Made by a program: the position numbers and the translations under genes | Virus record (IMG/VR): IMGVR_UViG_3300034198_010576 | Location: 1 to 38,896 of that record | Source of the DNA: a virus | Direction: 5' to 3' (one strand) | Length of the DNA stretch: 38,896 nt | Shown: piece after piece, positions 17,272-25,980 of the stretch | Layout of the letters: each line of letters opens with the position of its first letter | How positions within the stretch are numbered: position 1 is the first letter of the stretch | Notes under the pieces: generated by a model | What the model saw: only the letters and a program-made list of their open reading frames with translations | Databases searched by the model: none | Told to the model about the DNA's origin: nothing

Positions 17272-17698
17272 GGCCGGATCCCCTCGAATAAATTGCATAG
17301 GTGCGCGTTGCACCATCCCTGCCATCGACCTTGACGGCTCCCGTCCACGTCGCGCCGATCAGCTGCGCCATCCGGTGCCCTTGCGGGAAACCCTGCTGCA
17401 CCATGAAGTCGACGCGCTCATAGGGGCAGGCCTTGAGCTTGTCGCGGATCGCATGCACCACCCGGATGAAATGCCGGGGCCCGATGTCGCCCGAGATGTA
17501 CATCCACCCCAGTGCCAGGTGCGGCTTGAGCGCGAAGTAGCCACCACAGGCCAGAACGTCCTCGCCCCGCATCAGGCTCCATGCCGGCCCTAGCCCGAGC
17601 GCAAGCTCCGCGCCCTCCTGGCTCACACCCTCGTGCGCCTGCGCGCTTTGCAGGCGGATCGTGGCGAGGTGCGCCGGCGTGAACTCCATCAGCTGCAT
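17258..17698 (-). CDS. GNAT-like internal virion protein, T7 gp13-like position
   Basis: 146 residues from ATG at 17698, coupled in TGATG with the tail tube gene; a GTG three bases upstream is possible. The fold pattern suggests a GNAT acetyltransferase: N-terminal strand-helix, central strands (W-S-L-M-R-G-E-D-V-L-A-C-G-G-Y), then W-M-Y-I-S and a helix, and a late G-A-T-W-T-G-A strand. Podoviruses often carry such a gene between the gp12-like nozzle and gp14-like core genes. Whether it acetylates anything or only uses the fold is unknown. It overlaps the next gene by 14 bases. Confidence 0.65.
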   Translation of the reverse strand: MQLMEFTPAHLATIRLQSAQAHEGVSQEGAELALGLGPAWSLMRGEDVLACGGYFALKPHLALGWMYISGDIGPRHFIRVVHAIRDKLKACPYERVDFMVQQGFPQGHRMAQLIGATWTGAVKVDGRDGATRTYAIYSRGSGHGWN

Positions 17699-20433
17699 CA
17701 CACCACCTCGACCGTCGGCCAGACGCCGACCACGCAGAAGGGATAAGGCAGATCCTGCTCGAGGCAGACATAGGCGTCACTGTCGGCTGCCGGGCTGTTG
17801 AAATCGAATGTCTTGTCGCCGTCCAGCAAGGGCACCGGCTGGTCGATCGGATCCGTCGTGCGCCTGAAGTTGACGCGCGCCATAATCGAGAAGTCGGGCC
17901 CAAACTTCAGGTTGTTGGTGTTGAGAAGGCGTGCCGTCACCTTCTTGACCTGCTTTGTCTTGCCTTGAGCCGAGCCGTTGGGCTGTGGCAGCTCGGGCCG
18001 CATGAGCTGCAGTCGGCCCGCATAGGGCAGTCCCACATGCACGGTCGATGCCGCATAGTCGAGGGTGATGGAGCCGGCGGCTGACACCGTGCGGACAGGG
18101 TGCACCTTGCCGTCGGCAAGGATCGTGACCGCCTGCCCGATCAGCCAGGTCAGCCCCGAGATCGTCGTGGCCGGCGCGCCCGAATAAGTCAGGCCTCCAT
18201 CAACGAAATACCCGGAGGCGACCGTCGAGCCTCGAACCCAGCGCGGTTGCAGAACCTCGACGTGCCGACGCACGGCGCCATTGATCCAGCGGTTGACGAT
18301 CACATAAAGATCATTGCTCGAGCCGTCGGCACTCGGCACCTGGCAGACGCTCTCGACGATCGGCGGCGCCGTGCCGGCCGCGTTCGAGAAGCCGCCCAGC
18401 TTGTGCCGGCACCAAGCAAAGACGGACTGCTCTTTCTGGTAGGTGAAGGAAAGCAGCGTGCCGTCCGAGCGGGTGGCCCAGAGGATCGCGTCAGGCTCCT
18501 GGCACCAGTCCATCGATACGATGCCGTATTGTGCGAGCAGATGCTCGGCCCTGACCGTCACGTCGTTCGATGCATACCCGGTGTCGTCGCGAATGAACTC
18601 TCGCAGCTTGCGTGAGCCGCGCTGCACGAACATGACAGCATTGCCGACGCGGACAGGCCGGACATCGCTCGATCCGTAGTTCGACAGCGGCACGGCGCGC
18701 ACGTTGTTGGGCCCAAGCGGCTCGTTCGTGGTGGCCTGCTGTATCGATCCCTCGCTGTCGGCCGTGAACACGATCAGCCCGTCAGGCGTACCCTGCAGCG
18801 CCTCGATCTTGTTCACCTCGCCCGACGACAGGGTTGCCGTGATGGCATTGGCGGCGGTGATCTGGTTGGCGTCGCGCGTAAGGAAACTCTCGTAACTCGA
18901 CGCCTCGCTCATCCAGATCGTATCGGGATCCGATGTCGTTGCCGCGAAGCACAGCCTGTCCTGGTAGAAGGTGACGGCCGACGGGTAGCCACGCGCCGCC
19001 GACAACGCGCCTAGCGCCCATTTCCACGTCGAGTATCGGTTGACGGATCCGCCGCCCGTCCACGTTGACGGGGCCGTCGAGCCTGTCAGGTCGAACGTAT
19101 TCGTCGTGACGTTCCTGATCTGCCAGTCACCGTTAGCCTGCGTGGCGCCGTTCACCCCGGCAACCGTGACATAATCGCCGTCGCTGTAGCCATGAGCTGG
19201 CACGGTAAGACGAACGCGCGCGGCAGCATCGCCAGAGTTGGCCACGCCCGTCACGGACTTCGCCGCCGTCGCCAGCCCGTTGCACAGATAGGTGACGATC
19301 GTGCCGCTCATGGCACGGCTTGATGTAAACGTGCTCAGCCTGATGATGGCCCAGCGTGAATGGAGGTAACGCCATTTCGTGCACTCGCCGCTTGCACCCG
19401 CCTCGTTGATGCCGTCCCAGCAGTCGCCCGTGGCATGGGTCACCTGTATGTTACCGGTGAACCCACCCCGGCTTTCAAGATAGGTGTACACATTGCCGTC
19501 GCTTGAGACTTGCTTGCCGACACTGCCCGATGGGTGATTTGGCTCCCAAGGCGCGACGTTGATCTGGTCGAGGTAGATCTCCTCAAGGAACATCAGTGTG
19601 CCGGCGTGCCCCGCTTCGAAGATGTCGGTGTTTGCCTGAATGGATACGGGAGAGCCCGGCTGATAACCGGAAGGCACACCAAGCAAAACGCGCTTGGCTT
19701 CGTCCCCGTTGGGGGTTGTGAACGGGCCACTTTGCAGATCAACGACGCTCAGCGTCCATGCCGTGTTTGAGCTTCGGGTCAGCTTGCGCGGCGCATAGTT
19801 GGGGTGCACCAGGTACAACGTGTCAGCCGACTGCGCATAGGACAGCTGCAGCCGGCCCGCGCTGTCAAAGAGATCGGCCTGCGTATACGGCGTGGCCACC
19901 TCGATGATCTTGGCCACCGTCCCGCCAGACGTGAACGTGCCGAAGGTCGACGTGTTCTCGCCCCAGCTGAACTGCGTCGTGCTGGTGACCGTGACCGTCA
20001 CCTCGCGGTTGTTCAGCTCGACCATGCCGCCAATGCCGGCCAGCATCACCTTGTCGCCCGTCACCAGCCCGTGCGCGGCCGATGTCGTGATGACGCCGGG
20101 GTTGGCCTTGGTAATGGACTGGATGGCGACAGGCGTCGCCGTGATGATTGCCTGGTTGCGGTAAAACCGGAAATATTGATCGCCAACCTCGATCGCATAG
20201 GCCTGCGTCAGGCCAAACTGAAACCGGATCAGCGCCGTGCGCTTCGTCGCATCCCTGACCGCCTTGATGTACTGGAAGCCAGAACGCATGGCAGCCGGGC
20301 CCTGCGTCAGGGGGATCATGTTCTCGCAGAACTTGAGGCCGACCCCGTAAAAGTCCTTGTCGACACGCGCCTCGAGCAGCGGCGTCAGCTCGCCCGCGTT
20401 CATGGCCGTGACAGCGTGCGCGATCTTCACCAT
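17698..20433 (-). CDS. Tail tubular protein B, T7 gp12-like nozzle
   Basis: 911 residues from ATG at 20433, one base after the gp11-like stop. The start M-V-K-I-A-H-A-V, N-A-G-E-L-T-P-L-L-E-A-R-V-D, followed by C-E-N-M-I-P-L-T-Q-G-P-A-A-M-R-S-G, is the family signature of podoviral gp12-type tail nozzle or stabilisation proteins. The rest is beta-rich, as in the six-bladed propeller of the T7 nozzle. It forms the lower tail tube that closes the virion and carries fibres or spikes. Length is a little above that of T7 gp12, consistent with non-T7 podoviruses. Confidence 0.9.
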   Translation of the reverse strand: MVKIAHAVTAMNAGELTPLLEARVDKDFYGVGLKFCENMIPLTQGPAAMRSGFQYIKAVRDATKRTALIRFQFGLTQAYAIEVGDQYFRFYRNQAIITATPVAIQSITKANPGVITTSAAHGLVTGDKVMLAGIGGMVELNNREVTVTVTSTTQFSWGENTSTFGTFTSGGTVAKIIEVATPYTQADLFDSAGRLQLSYAQSADTLYLVHPNYAPRKLTRSSNTAWTLSVVDLQSGPFTTPNGDEAKRVLLGVPSGYQPGSPVSIQANTDIFEAGHAGTLMFLEEIYLDQINVAPWEPNHPSGSVGKQVSSDGNVYTYLESRGGFTGNIQVTHATGDCWDGINEAGASGECTKWRYLHSRWAIIRLSTFTSSRAMSGTIVTYLCNGLATAAKSVTGVANSGDAAARVRLTVPAHGYSDGDYVTVAGVNGATQANGDWQIRNVTTNTFDLTGSTAPSTWTGGGSVNRYSTWKWALGALSAARGYPSAVTFYQDRLCFAATTSDPDTIWMSEASSYESFLTRDANQITAANAITATLSSGEVNKIEALQGTPDGLIVFTADSEGSIQQATTNEPLGPNNVRAVPLSNYGSSDVRPVRVGNAVMFVQRGSRKLREFIRDDTGYASNDVTVRAEHLLAQYGIVSMDWCQEPDAILWATRSDGTLLSFTYQKEQSVFAWCRHKLGGFSNAAGTAPPIVESVCQVPSADGSSNDLYVIVNRWINGAVRRHVEVLQPRWVRGSTVASGYFVDGGLTYSGAPATTISGLTWLIGQAVTILADGKVHPVRTVSAAGSITLDYAASTVHVGLPYAGRLQLMRPELPQPNGSAQGKTKQVKKVTARLLNTNNLKFGPDFSIMARVNFRRTTDPIDQPVPLLDGDKTFDFNSPAADSDAYVCLEQDLPYPFCVVGVWPTVEVV

Positions 20434-20434
20434 A

Positions 20435-21010
20435 CTAAAACCTCGCGTTGAGCCAGTCGCCGTCAGGCAGCTCCTCAGAGGCATTGGCCTGCGCGTCCGC
20501 ACGCTTGGCCTGGCTCACGAGCTTCATGTAGATGGCCCACAGCTGGTCGGGCGTCACGCGGCTCTCGACCACGTTGCAGATCTCGAATGCCCAGCGCGCC
20601 GCCAGGGCCGCGACAAAGGTCGGGCTGTACCTGCTGGTATCGGCGACCCGCGCAATGTAGCGGATGTTGAGGGGGCCCTCGTCGTCTACCAGTATCTTGT
20701 CACCCTCGAGCTGGTAATCGACCTTGCGCGCCTCGATCGACAGAAAGCGCAGGCAATCCGCCGGCAGCGTGTACTGATAGCTAAAGCCCCACGACGGGGT
20801 TGCAATGTCGGCGGCGAGCTGCGCGCGCTTCGTGCAGAAGTTCCAGGGATGCATCTCCTGAACCTCGTCGCGGATCATTTCGTAAGTGCGGTTCAGCGCC
20901 TGGCCGGCAATGGTGCTGTCGGATGCCAGATCCGTCAGATAGCCGGAACCCGGCCCCAGTTTGCTGAGAGCCAGGTTCGCAATCTGCGTGACCGTGATCG
21001 TCGAGGCCAT
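20435..21010 (-). CDS. Tail tubular protein A, T7 gp11-like adaptor
   Basis: 191 residues. The N-terminal helix V-T-Q-I-A-N-L-A-L-S-K-L-G, the motif M-H-P-W-N-F-C-T-K-R and the strand Y-Q-Y-T-L-P-A-D-C-L-R are hallmarks of the gp11-type adaptor family. Twelve copies normally bind the portal ring and join it to the nozzle protein encoded next. It is linked to gp12 by a one-base gap and lies downstream of the capsid genes, the standard podoviral order. Confidence 0.9.
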   Translation of the reverse strand: MASTITVTQIANLALSKLGPGSGYLTDLASDSTIAGQALNRTYEMIRDEVQEMHPWNFCTKRAQLAADIATPSWGFSYQYTLPADCLRFLSIEARKVDYQLEGDKILVDDEGPLNIRYIARVADTSRYSPTFVAALAARWAFEICNVVESRVTPDQLWAIYMKLVSQAKRADAQANASEELPDGDWLNARF

Positions 21011-21022
21011 GAACTAGCCCCG

Positions 21023-21223
21023 TTACGGCAGGTTGACGGACTGAATTATCTTGTCCCGGAAAAGCTGCAGCGCCACAAGGATCTCGTCCTTGTTGGTGGC
21101 GTTGGCAATGTTCATCTCGATGGTCGCCGTCGGGGCCGCACCGCCGGTGGCCTCGGTAACGCGAACACCGGATCCGCCGTCAAACGTAGAGCCGCGGCTC
21201 CAGCCAAGCTGTACAGTTGGCAT
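21023..21223 (-). CDS. Small virion-region protein (66 aa)
   Basis: 66 residues starting M-P-T-V-Q-L-G-W with a good ribosome site (CAGGAG, seven bases before ATG). A glycine-rich first half is followed by a beta stretch (T-A-T-I-E-M-N-I-A) and a C-terminal amphipathic helix (D-E-I-L-V-A-L-Q-L-F-R-D-K-I-I-Q). Its place between the head decoration-like gene and the tail adaptor suggests a head-completion or decoration role, but no family was recognised. Confidence 0.65.
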   Translation of the reverse strand: MPTVQLGWSRGSTFDGGSGVRVTEATGGAAPTATIEMNIANATNKDEILVALQLFRDKIIQSVNLP

Positions 21224-21247
21224 TGATCAATCTCCTGTTGGGGGGAA

Positions 21248-21272
21248 GCGGGCCCCGACTTGCAGAGCCCGC
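21248..21272 (-). other. GC-rich hairpin between decoration-like and small virion genes
   Basis: GCGGGC at 21248-21253 and GCCCGC at 21267-21272 form a 6-bp stem in the 58-base gap after the gene at 21282-21785. A weak terminator or processing hairpin after the capsid block is a known podoviral arrangement. There is no T-run, so its effect is uncertain. Confidence 0.3.
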
Positions 21273-21281
21273 CCTTGCTCA

Positions 21282-21785
21282 TCACGGTATGCGGCTTACA
21301 ACCAGATACCCGCGCAGGATCGCCCCGTCGGGGATCGTGCCGCCAGCGACGGTGGCGACGATTGCGGCGCCGTCAGTGTTGGAGCTTCCGCCAACCAGCA
21401 CATCGACGCCGATGGAGTCGGCAGCCGAAAGATCCGAGCCCATCGCTGCGCCACCGGCTGCCGACACGTCAACATTGTCGTCAAACCGGTTGTCCGCAAG
21501 CGCTACAGCCGAGCCATCCTCGGCCGTGTAGGCACTGATGCCGATGTCCAAAACGCGCGAGGCGCCGAAGGCCGTCCAATTGATGAAGGACAGCTTTGGA
21601 TAAATGCGGTATCGCCCTTTTTGCAGGACAAGAAGGGTTGCCGTCGATCCCGCATTGCCGGCACCAGACTGCGTAAAGGTGAAGGGCAGAGCCTCCATCT
21701 CGCGCAAATAGGCCGGCGAAACGTTTCCGTTGGCACGAGGATCGCGTACCCGCAATGCCTCGGTAGAAAACTGAGCAGTGGTCAT
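21282..21785 (-). CDS. Probable head decoration or structural protein
   Basis: 167 residues encoded directly after the major capsid gene. The composition is that of a beta-sandwich virion protein: little lysine, many A, G, S, T and V, and regular strands (S-T-A-T-L-L-V-L-Q, Y-R-I-Y-P-K-L-S-F, G-A-I-L-R-G-Y-L-V-V-S). High expression with the capsid is expected from the position. A decoration or head-fibre protein is the best guess; the family was not recognised. Confidence 0.6.
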   Translation of the reverse strand: MTTAQFSTEALRVRDPRANGNVSPAYLREMEALPFTFTQSGAGNAGSTATLLVLQKGRYRIYPKLSFINWTAFGASRVLDIGISAYTAEDGSAVALADNRFDDNVDVSAAGGAAMGSDLSAADSIGVDVLVGGSSNTDGAAIVATVAGGTIPDGAILRGYLVVSRIP

Positions 21786-21799
21786 GAGTTATCTCCCAA

Positions 21800-22687
21800 T
21801 TACGTGGTAACGAGGACTTGCACGATCTTGCTCTCGTGCGTCCTGGTGGCCCCGAACGTCGCCTGAGCGTACGTCTGGTAAGGCATGCCGCGCAGATCTG
21901 TGCGCTGCGTGACGTTGGTCACGATGTCTTCCCACACGCAGAGGTGGATCGCCGACTTGACGAACACCGGGCAACGGAAGTGCGTAGCCGTATCAAGCCG
22001 CTCGCAGTAGACAAAATTGATCCCGAGATAGGAATCGATCCGGCCTTCCTTGAGCACCATCGAGTCATTGTATTCACGGCCGATGATCTGCGCTTCCTTC
22101 AGCAGGTCGTCGATCATCTTCGAGTTGACGACGCAGTAGACAGGATCGCGATCCAGGTCGTTCTGTGCCGCCCTGAGCTTGCGCAGAGCACCGCGCAGCT
22201 TGGCAACGGTCAAACCCGTGTTTGCGGCTGCCTCATAGTTCACGGCGATCTGGAAGTTCGTCGTGTCAAACGAGGTCGATGTCGCGCCGCTCTCGCCGGT
22301 GTAGGCCGTGCCAAACATGGCCGTGATGATTTCATCGTCCATTTCGCGGCCGATGGCATTCACGGCATTCTGCACCTTTACCGAGCTTGGGTCGTTCAGC
22401 ATCTTAAGCTGGTCAAAGTGATCGACCATCTGCGTCACGTCGTACGACACCGGCTGCACCCAGCGGCGCGTGACGGCGGCGTTGACCGGAACAACAGGCT
22501 GAAGCTGGCCCGTAACAATCGAGGCCTCGATGGCTTCTTCGCGCTCAACGGCCACTTTCTGCTTGGCGCCAGACGTGGTCGAGGTGGTGACAAAGGGCCG
22601 GAGCTTGGAGCCCATCTGCTGCAGGCCAAGCTCAAGGCTCGCCCGGAAATCCTGTGCGAACAGAGTGGGGTTGTAGTTGAGTGACAT
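21800..22687 (-). CDS. Major capsid protein
   Basis: 295 residues. The start (Y-N-P-T-L-F-A-Q-D-F), the conserved V-D-H-F-D-Q-L-K-M-L-N-D-P region, A-V-N-A-I-G-R-E-M-D-D-E-I and the end (Y-A-Q-A-T-F-G-A-T-R) fit the Phage_capsid_2-like major capsid proteins of HK97 fold found in many podoviruses. It lies downstream of portal and scaffold genes, with AGAGG before ATG. Its 140-base leader includes hairpins and late motif site 3 at its upstream edge, consistent with separate strong expression. No pro-domain is evident, in line with a separate scaffold gene. Confidence 0.9.
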   Translation of the reverse strand: MSLNYNPTLFAQDFRASLELGLQQMGSKLRPFVTTSTTSGAKQKVAVEREEAIEASIVTGQLQPVVPVNAAVTRRWVQPVSYDVTQMVDHFDQLKMLNDPSSVKVQNAVNAIGREMDDEIITAMFGTAYTGESGATSTSFDTTNFQIAVNYEAAANTGLTVAKLRGALRKLRAAQNDLDRDPVYCVVNSKMIDDLLKEAQIIGREYNDSMVLKEGRIDSYLGINFVYCERLDTATHFRCPVFVKSAIHLCVWEDIVTNVTQRTDLRGMPYQTYAQATFGATRTHESKIVQVLVTT

Positions 22688-22831
22688 TGTGTGTCTGCCT
22701 CTTTCAAAGGTTGATCTGCTCCGCGATCAGGGCCGCGGGGCCTTCCCTCGAATGAGCGCTTGTCTGCAGGCTTGGTGGCGGGTTCCCTTCAGGGACTTGT
22801 CCGCGCGGCCGTCGCAGGTCGTGCATTCAGG
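22688..22831. other. Leader region of the major capsid gene
   Basis: 144 bases without a gene. It holds a short hairpin TCCCT-TC-AGGGA (22784-22795) and a CCGCG/CGCGG stem nearer to the capsid ATG. Together with the motif copy at 22851-22860 it is a natural place for a promoter and 5' leader. No sigma70 -10/-35 pair stands out. Confidence 0.4.
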
Positions 22832-23044
22832 CTAGAATGTTTCGTCGCCCTGACTCGCGCGCAATCTGCCGACCGACTTCATGACGTTGCGCGATGTCTT
22901 GGACTCCGGGGCCGGGGCTTCCGATGCCCATGCCCACAGCCGATCGGCCGTCGCCATGATCTGCACAGGGTCATAGTTGGGCGCATTGAGGCCTGCCGCC
23001 ATCTCGAGCGTCTTGAGCCTGAGTGCAATGCGATCCTCGCTCAT
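22832..23044 (-). CDS. Small protein (70 aa) between scaffold and capsid genes
   Basis: 70 residues from ATG at 23044, which overlaps the scaffold stop as ATGA; the longer frame shadows the scaffold gene. Residues 1-40 form helices (M-S-E-D-R-I-A-L-R-L-K-T-L-E-M-A, D-R-L-W-A-W-A), and the tail is basic and polar. Small helical genes in this slot are common in podoviruses and may assist head assembly. Its last codons contain late motif site 3, so its C-terminal sequence may be constrained by that DNA signal. Confidence 0.65.
   Translation of the reverse strand: MSEDRIALRLKTLEMAAGLNAPNYDPVQIMATADRLWAWASEAPAPESKTSRNVMKSVGRLRASQGDETF
22851..22860 (-). promoter_or_regulatory. Late motif GCGCGAGTCA, site 3 (capsid)
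   Basis: Leftward-strand copy preceded by GATTGC and followed by GG. It lies in the last codons of the 70-residue gene, 164 bases before the capsid ATG. Unlike the other three sites it is in coding sequence, which slightly weakens its case. Confidence 0.45.
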
Positions 23045-23883
23045 TGCTCGGCAATCCGTCGGAGCTGCGTCCACTCGCTCAGCACGGCCGCATGGTTCGG
23101 ATGGTCGCGGGTGATCAGCGCCTGGTATTTGGCCGGATCGCCTTTCAACCCGGTCATGGCCGCCCGCGCCTGATCCTTCGTCAGGCCGCGCTGTTGACCG
23201 TCGGATGTAATGAACCCGGCCTCGACCTTGCTTTCGCCGATCAGGTGAGCCAGTGCCAGCATCTCGCGCGTGCCGATTGCCCGCTCGAGCGCATCGATCT
23301 TGTCGTCCGTCAGCTTGAGCGCCTGGCGCACATGGTTGAACCCGCGCATCGCGAGGTCATGAAAGGCCGGCCACTTCTCGCCCATCTCGGCCTTCATGCG
23401 CTCGGCTGCCTTCTCGCTGGCCTGCACGTAGGCCTCATGCTGCTGCGCCTGTTGCGCCTCGGCCTGCGCCGTCACGTGGCCAACCAGCTTTGCCGCCTGG
23501 TCGTTGGACAGGCCCAGCTGATGAAACACCCCACCCCATTCCTTGACCGCCTCGGGCTTCAAGGCCTTGCCGGCATCGCCCAGGTCATACTTGTCGGCCG
23601 CCTCAGGCACGCCCATCGCAGCCTTGATCTTGGCCCAGCCAGCCTGATCCTCGGCCTTGGGCGGCTCAAACTGCCGGGACGATAGCGCGCGCTCGGCGTT
23701 GATGTAGGCTTCCGCCAGTGCCGCCGGGCCCTTAAACCCCTTGGACTGCACGTAGCTCGAGATCTCGGGCTTTGCGTCGGTGCCAAGCCACGACGTATCG
23801 ACAGCCGGTGCCGACGGCGTTGTCGCCGCGGGCTGGCCGGCAAGGGCTGCGGTCGCAGGGGCGGGGGCAGTCGTCTCAGTCAT
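23041..23883 (-). CDS. Scaffolding protein for head assembly
   Basis: 280 residues from ATG at 23883; a GTG at 23889 is an alternative. A Pro/Ala-rich disordered start (about 1-30) is followed by mainly helical sequence, with Y-V-Q-S-K-G-F-K-G-P-A-A-L-A-E-A-Y and a middle coiled region rich in A, E, Q and K (about 140-185). This composition and the place between portal and capsid genes are typical of podoviral scaffolds (T7 gp9 type). It guides capsid subunits into the procapsid and leaves on DNA packaging. It overlaps its neighbours by 8 and 4 bases. Confidence 0.8.
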   Translation of the reverse strand: MTETTAPAPATAALAGQPAATTPSAPAVDTSWLGTDAKPEISSYVQSKGFKGPAALAEAYINAERALSSRQFEPPKAEDQAGWAKIKAAMGVPEAADKYDLGDAGKALKPEAVKEWGGVFHQLGLSNDQAAKLVGHVTAQAEAQQAQQHEAYVQASEKAAERMKAEMGEKWPAFHDLAMRGFNHVRQALKLTDDKIDALERAIGTREMLALAHLIGESKVEAGFITSDGQQRGLTKDQARAAMTGLKGDPAKYQALITRDHPNHAAVLSEWTQLRRIAEQ

Positions 23884-24163
23884 CGTCACGCATCAGCTCC
23901 ATGATTTGGCTTTCGTCGAACTTCAAAAGGCGCAGGATCCGGTTCACCGTCTCGCGCCGCACCGCAAGGATCAGCGTCCTGTCGTGGTCGCCGGGCACAT
24001 AACCCACATCCATGTACTGGCTCTGGCGCATCAGGCTGCGCAGCAAGACGCGGCCATCGGCGTGCAGGTTGCCCTTCTCGTCGAGCAGCGCGCGGCGCCA
24101 GGCATTGGCCTCGCGGCGTTTGGCACTGACAAATTCACGTATGCGCTCGAGCCGATCGCTCAT
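23876..24163 (-). CDS. Small helical protein (95 aa) between portal and scaffold genes
   Basis: 95 residues starting M-S-D-R-L-E-R-I-R-E-F and ending with an acidic tail (E-L-M-R-D-D-D). It is helical and strongly charged, with R-E-T-V-N-R-I-L-R-L-L-K-F as an amphipathic helix. The start overlaps the portal stop (TGATG) and the end overlaps the scaffold start. A head-assembly accessory role is suggested by context only. Confidence 0.65.
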   Translation of the reverse strand: MSDRLERIREFVSAKRREANAWRRALLDEKGNLHADGRVLLRSLMRQSQYMDVGYVPGDHDRTLILAVRRETVNRILRLLKFDESQIMELMRDDD

Positions 24164-25791
24164 CAGCCACCGCGTGCGATGGCCCCGGCCTCGGCCACGT
24201 TCTTGACGGCAGCCGAAAGATCAGGGGCGGCAGCGGCCGCCTGTTGTGCAGCCTGCGCCTGGGCGCGTGCCTGGCGCTGGGCTGCCATCGTGTCGCGGTT
24301 GGCTAGGATCTTCTCGGGCACGCCCATGACACGGGCGCGGTGGCGGGCCAGCTCGTCGGTATCCACGTTGTCGACAATGTCGGGCGCGAGCTGCACCAGC
24401 GGTGCAATGCCCTGCAGCCACACGTCGACGGCCTGCACTTCCTCGATCTTCTGCAGCCGATTGAGCGGGCTGTCGTACTCGATGCGGTACTCGCCTTGTG
24501 CCTCGATAAGCGCGTCGGGCATCGGGGGCAGCATGTTTTGCCGGGCGAGGATGTCAATCTCCCGGTCGATCAGGCGGCCGAGGAACTCGGACTGTGCCCG
24601 GCCGACGGTCGGGGCAATCAGCTGCCCTTTCTCCTGCATGCGTGCGCGCACTTCGGTGGCCGTCATCTGCGGCGCATCGACCAGGATCTGGAACAGGTTA
24701 ATCAGGGCCGCGTCATTGATGGTGCCCTGCATCGCCCGGATCATCTCGAGCCCGATGTCGATGCGCGCCCCCGTCACCAGCGGCTGGATCAGGGGACGGC
24801 CGTCCTCGCTGATCCCGTAATAGTTCAGTCCGCCCGGTGTCAGGTCAGGGGTCAGGCCCTTGCCGTGCGTGCCGACAGACATGCCGCCGTCATCGTGCAG
24901 CAGCAGCGGCGGGTTCACGACCTTCTCGGCGCCCTTGATGATCGCCTTGCGCGCGGCGTTCAGCATCTTGATTTCGGGCAGCACCTGGCAGGCCCAGCCC
25001 CGGCCGTACCACTCGCCAGGCGCGATCTGGTAGCGGTAGACAGGGATAGGCCACGAGGCATAGCCACCCTGCCGCAGCATCGTGCGCGGCTCGAGCGCGA
25101 TCTCGTAGCTCAGGAACCGCCACGGATTGCGCGGGTTCACGTCAGGGTTCGGCCGGATGCAGTGCAGAAACTTGAACTTGCGAAGCGGGTTCTTTTCGGC
25201 CTCGGTCACAATCTGACCCGGCAGGGCTTCGCCGTAACGCTGCACGGCCGCGCGGGCCGTCAGCTCGAACTGCCGGTGCACCGTGTCGACCAGCCCCCAC
25301 GCGTCGACGGCAAAGTAAAGTTCGTTCAAGGGCACGGAGCGATAGCGCAACCCACCGCCGACCCTGTCCTCGACGAACAAGGCCGCGTTGCCGAACACAC
25401 CGCCCGAGAGGTAGACGTCATGCACCTGGCCGGCGAAGTCGGCGCCGGGAGAGTAGCGCTCTCGAAACAGGATCTCCTCGACCCGGTCAAAATACTCGCG
25501 TACCTCGTCGTCATCGTTCAGGTCGGTAATCGAGGCGGTAATCCGGTGCCACTTGGACGCGCGCGGCGTCATCAGGCTGTCGATTGCCGAGGCGTGGCGC
25601 TCGGCGGCGATCATGGCAGTGCTGTCGTATTGTCGCTGCGTGCGCTTCTCGCCCTGCGTGACCTGCTGGTTCTGAAACCAGCCGTGGTCGGGCAGCACGC
25701 GCTCGGCCACCTCTTGCCACATCAAATTGAAATTCGAGCGCTCGGCCTCGAGCTGGGCATGGTGCCGTAGGATGTCCTCGAGGTTGAGCAC
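24163..25791 (-). CDS. Portal protein (head-to-tail connector)
   Basis: 542 residues from a GTG start; AAGGA lies about nine bases upstream in the end of the previous gene. The protein matches the head-tail connector family of T7-like phages: an N-terminal helical stretch with W-Q-E-V-A-E-R-V-L-P, then Y-D-S-T-A, G-V-F-G-N-A-A-L-F-V-E, the conserved Y-G-R-G-W-A-C-Q-V-L-P-E-I-K-M-L-N, and M-T-A-T-E-V-R-A-R-M-Q-E-K. The last 50 residues are Ala/Gln-rich. Twelve copies form the vertex ring through which DNA is packaged by the terminase and ejected. The length is normal for the family. Confidence 0.93.
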   Translation of the reverse strand: MLNLEDILRHHAQLEAERSNFNLMWQEVAERVLPDHGWFQNQQVTQGEKRTQRQYDSTAMIAAERHASAIDSLMTPRASKWHRITASITDLNDDDEVREYFDRVEEILFRERYSPGADFAGQVHDVYLSGGVFGNAALFVEDRVGGGLRYRSVPLNELYFAVDAWGLVDTVHRQFELTARAAVQRYGEALPGQIVTEAEKNPLRKFKFLHCIRPNPDVNPRNPWRFLSYEIALEPRTMLRQGGYASWPIPVYRYQIAPGEWYGRGWACQVLPEIKMLNAARKAIIKGAEKVVNPPLLLHDDGGMSVGTHGKGLTPDLTPGGLNYYGISEDGRPLIQPLVTGARIDIGLEMIRAMQGTINDAALINLFQILVDAPQMTATEVRARMQEKGQLIAPTVGRAQSEFLGRLIDREIDILARQNMLPPMPDALIEAQGEYRIEYDSPLNRLQKIEEVQAVDVWLQGIAPLVQLAPDIVDNVDTDELARHRARVMGVPEKILANRDTMAAQRQARAQAQAAQQAAAAAPDLSAAVKNVAEAGAIARGG

Positions 25792-25797
25792 GCGCGT

Positions 25798-25980
25798 CTA
25801 TCCTTTGGGGTTCAGGGCCAGCCACTCGGCCTCGTAAGTGTCGGCATAAGCCTGCAGCATTGCGTTCAGGGGCACGCCTGTCAGGCTGGAGACAATCAAC
25901 TGATGAAACGACTGAGCGCCAAAAACAACCTGCACCCCGTAGTACGGTGCGGCCGGCTCGACGATCTCGGCCGTCGCCAT
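25798..25980 (-). CDS. Small protein (60 aa) upstream of the portal gene
   Basis: 60 residues from ATG at 25980 in TGATG overlap with the gene before. The sequence M-A-T-A-E-I-V-E-P, then Y-Y-G-V-Q-V-V-F-G-A-Q-S-F, followed by a helix ending A-D-T-Y-E-A-E-W-L-A-L-N, suggests a small mixed fold. It is six bases from the portal start and should be translated with it. Function unknown. Confidence 0.55.
   Translation of the reverse strand: MATAEIVEPAAPYYGVQVVFGAQSFHQLIVSSLTGVPLNAMLQAYADTYEAEWLALNPKG

Noticed and set aside
24340-25770. Long rightward open frame opposite the portal gene
   Set aside because: High GC makes antisense frames stay open. The portal on the other strand has clear family motifs, and the antisense product shows none; the same applies to 12493-13959, 11802-12860, 21818-22684, 15533-16429 and 25860-27026.
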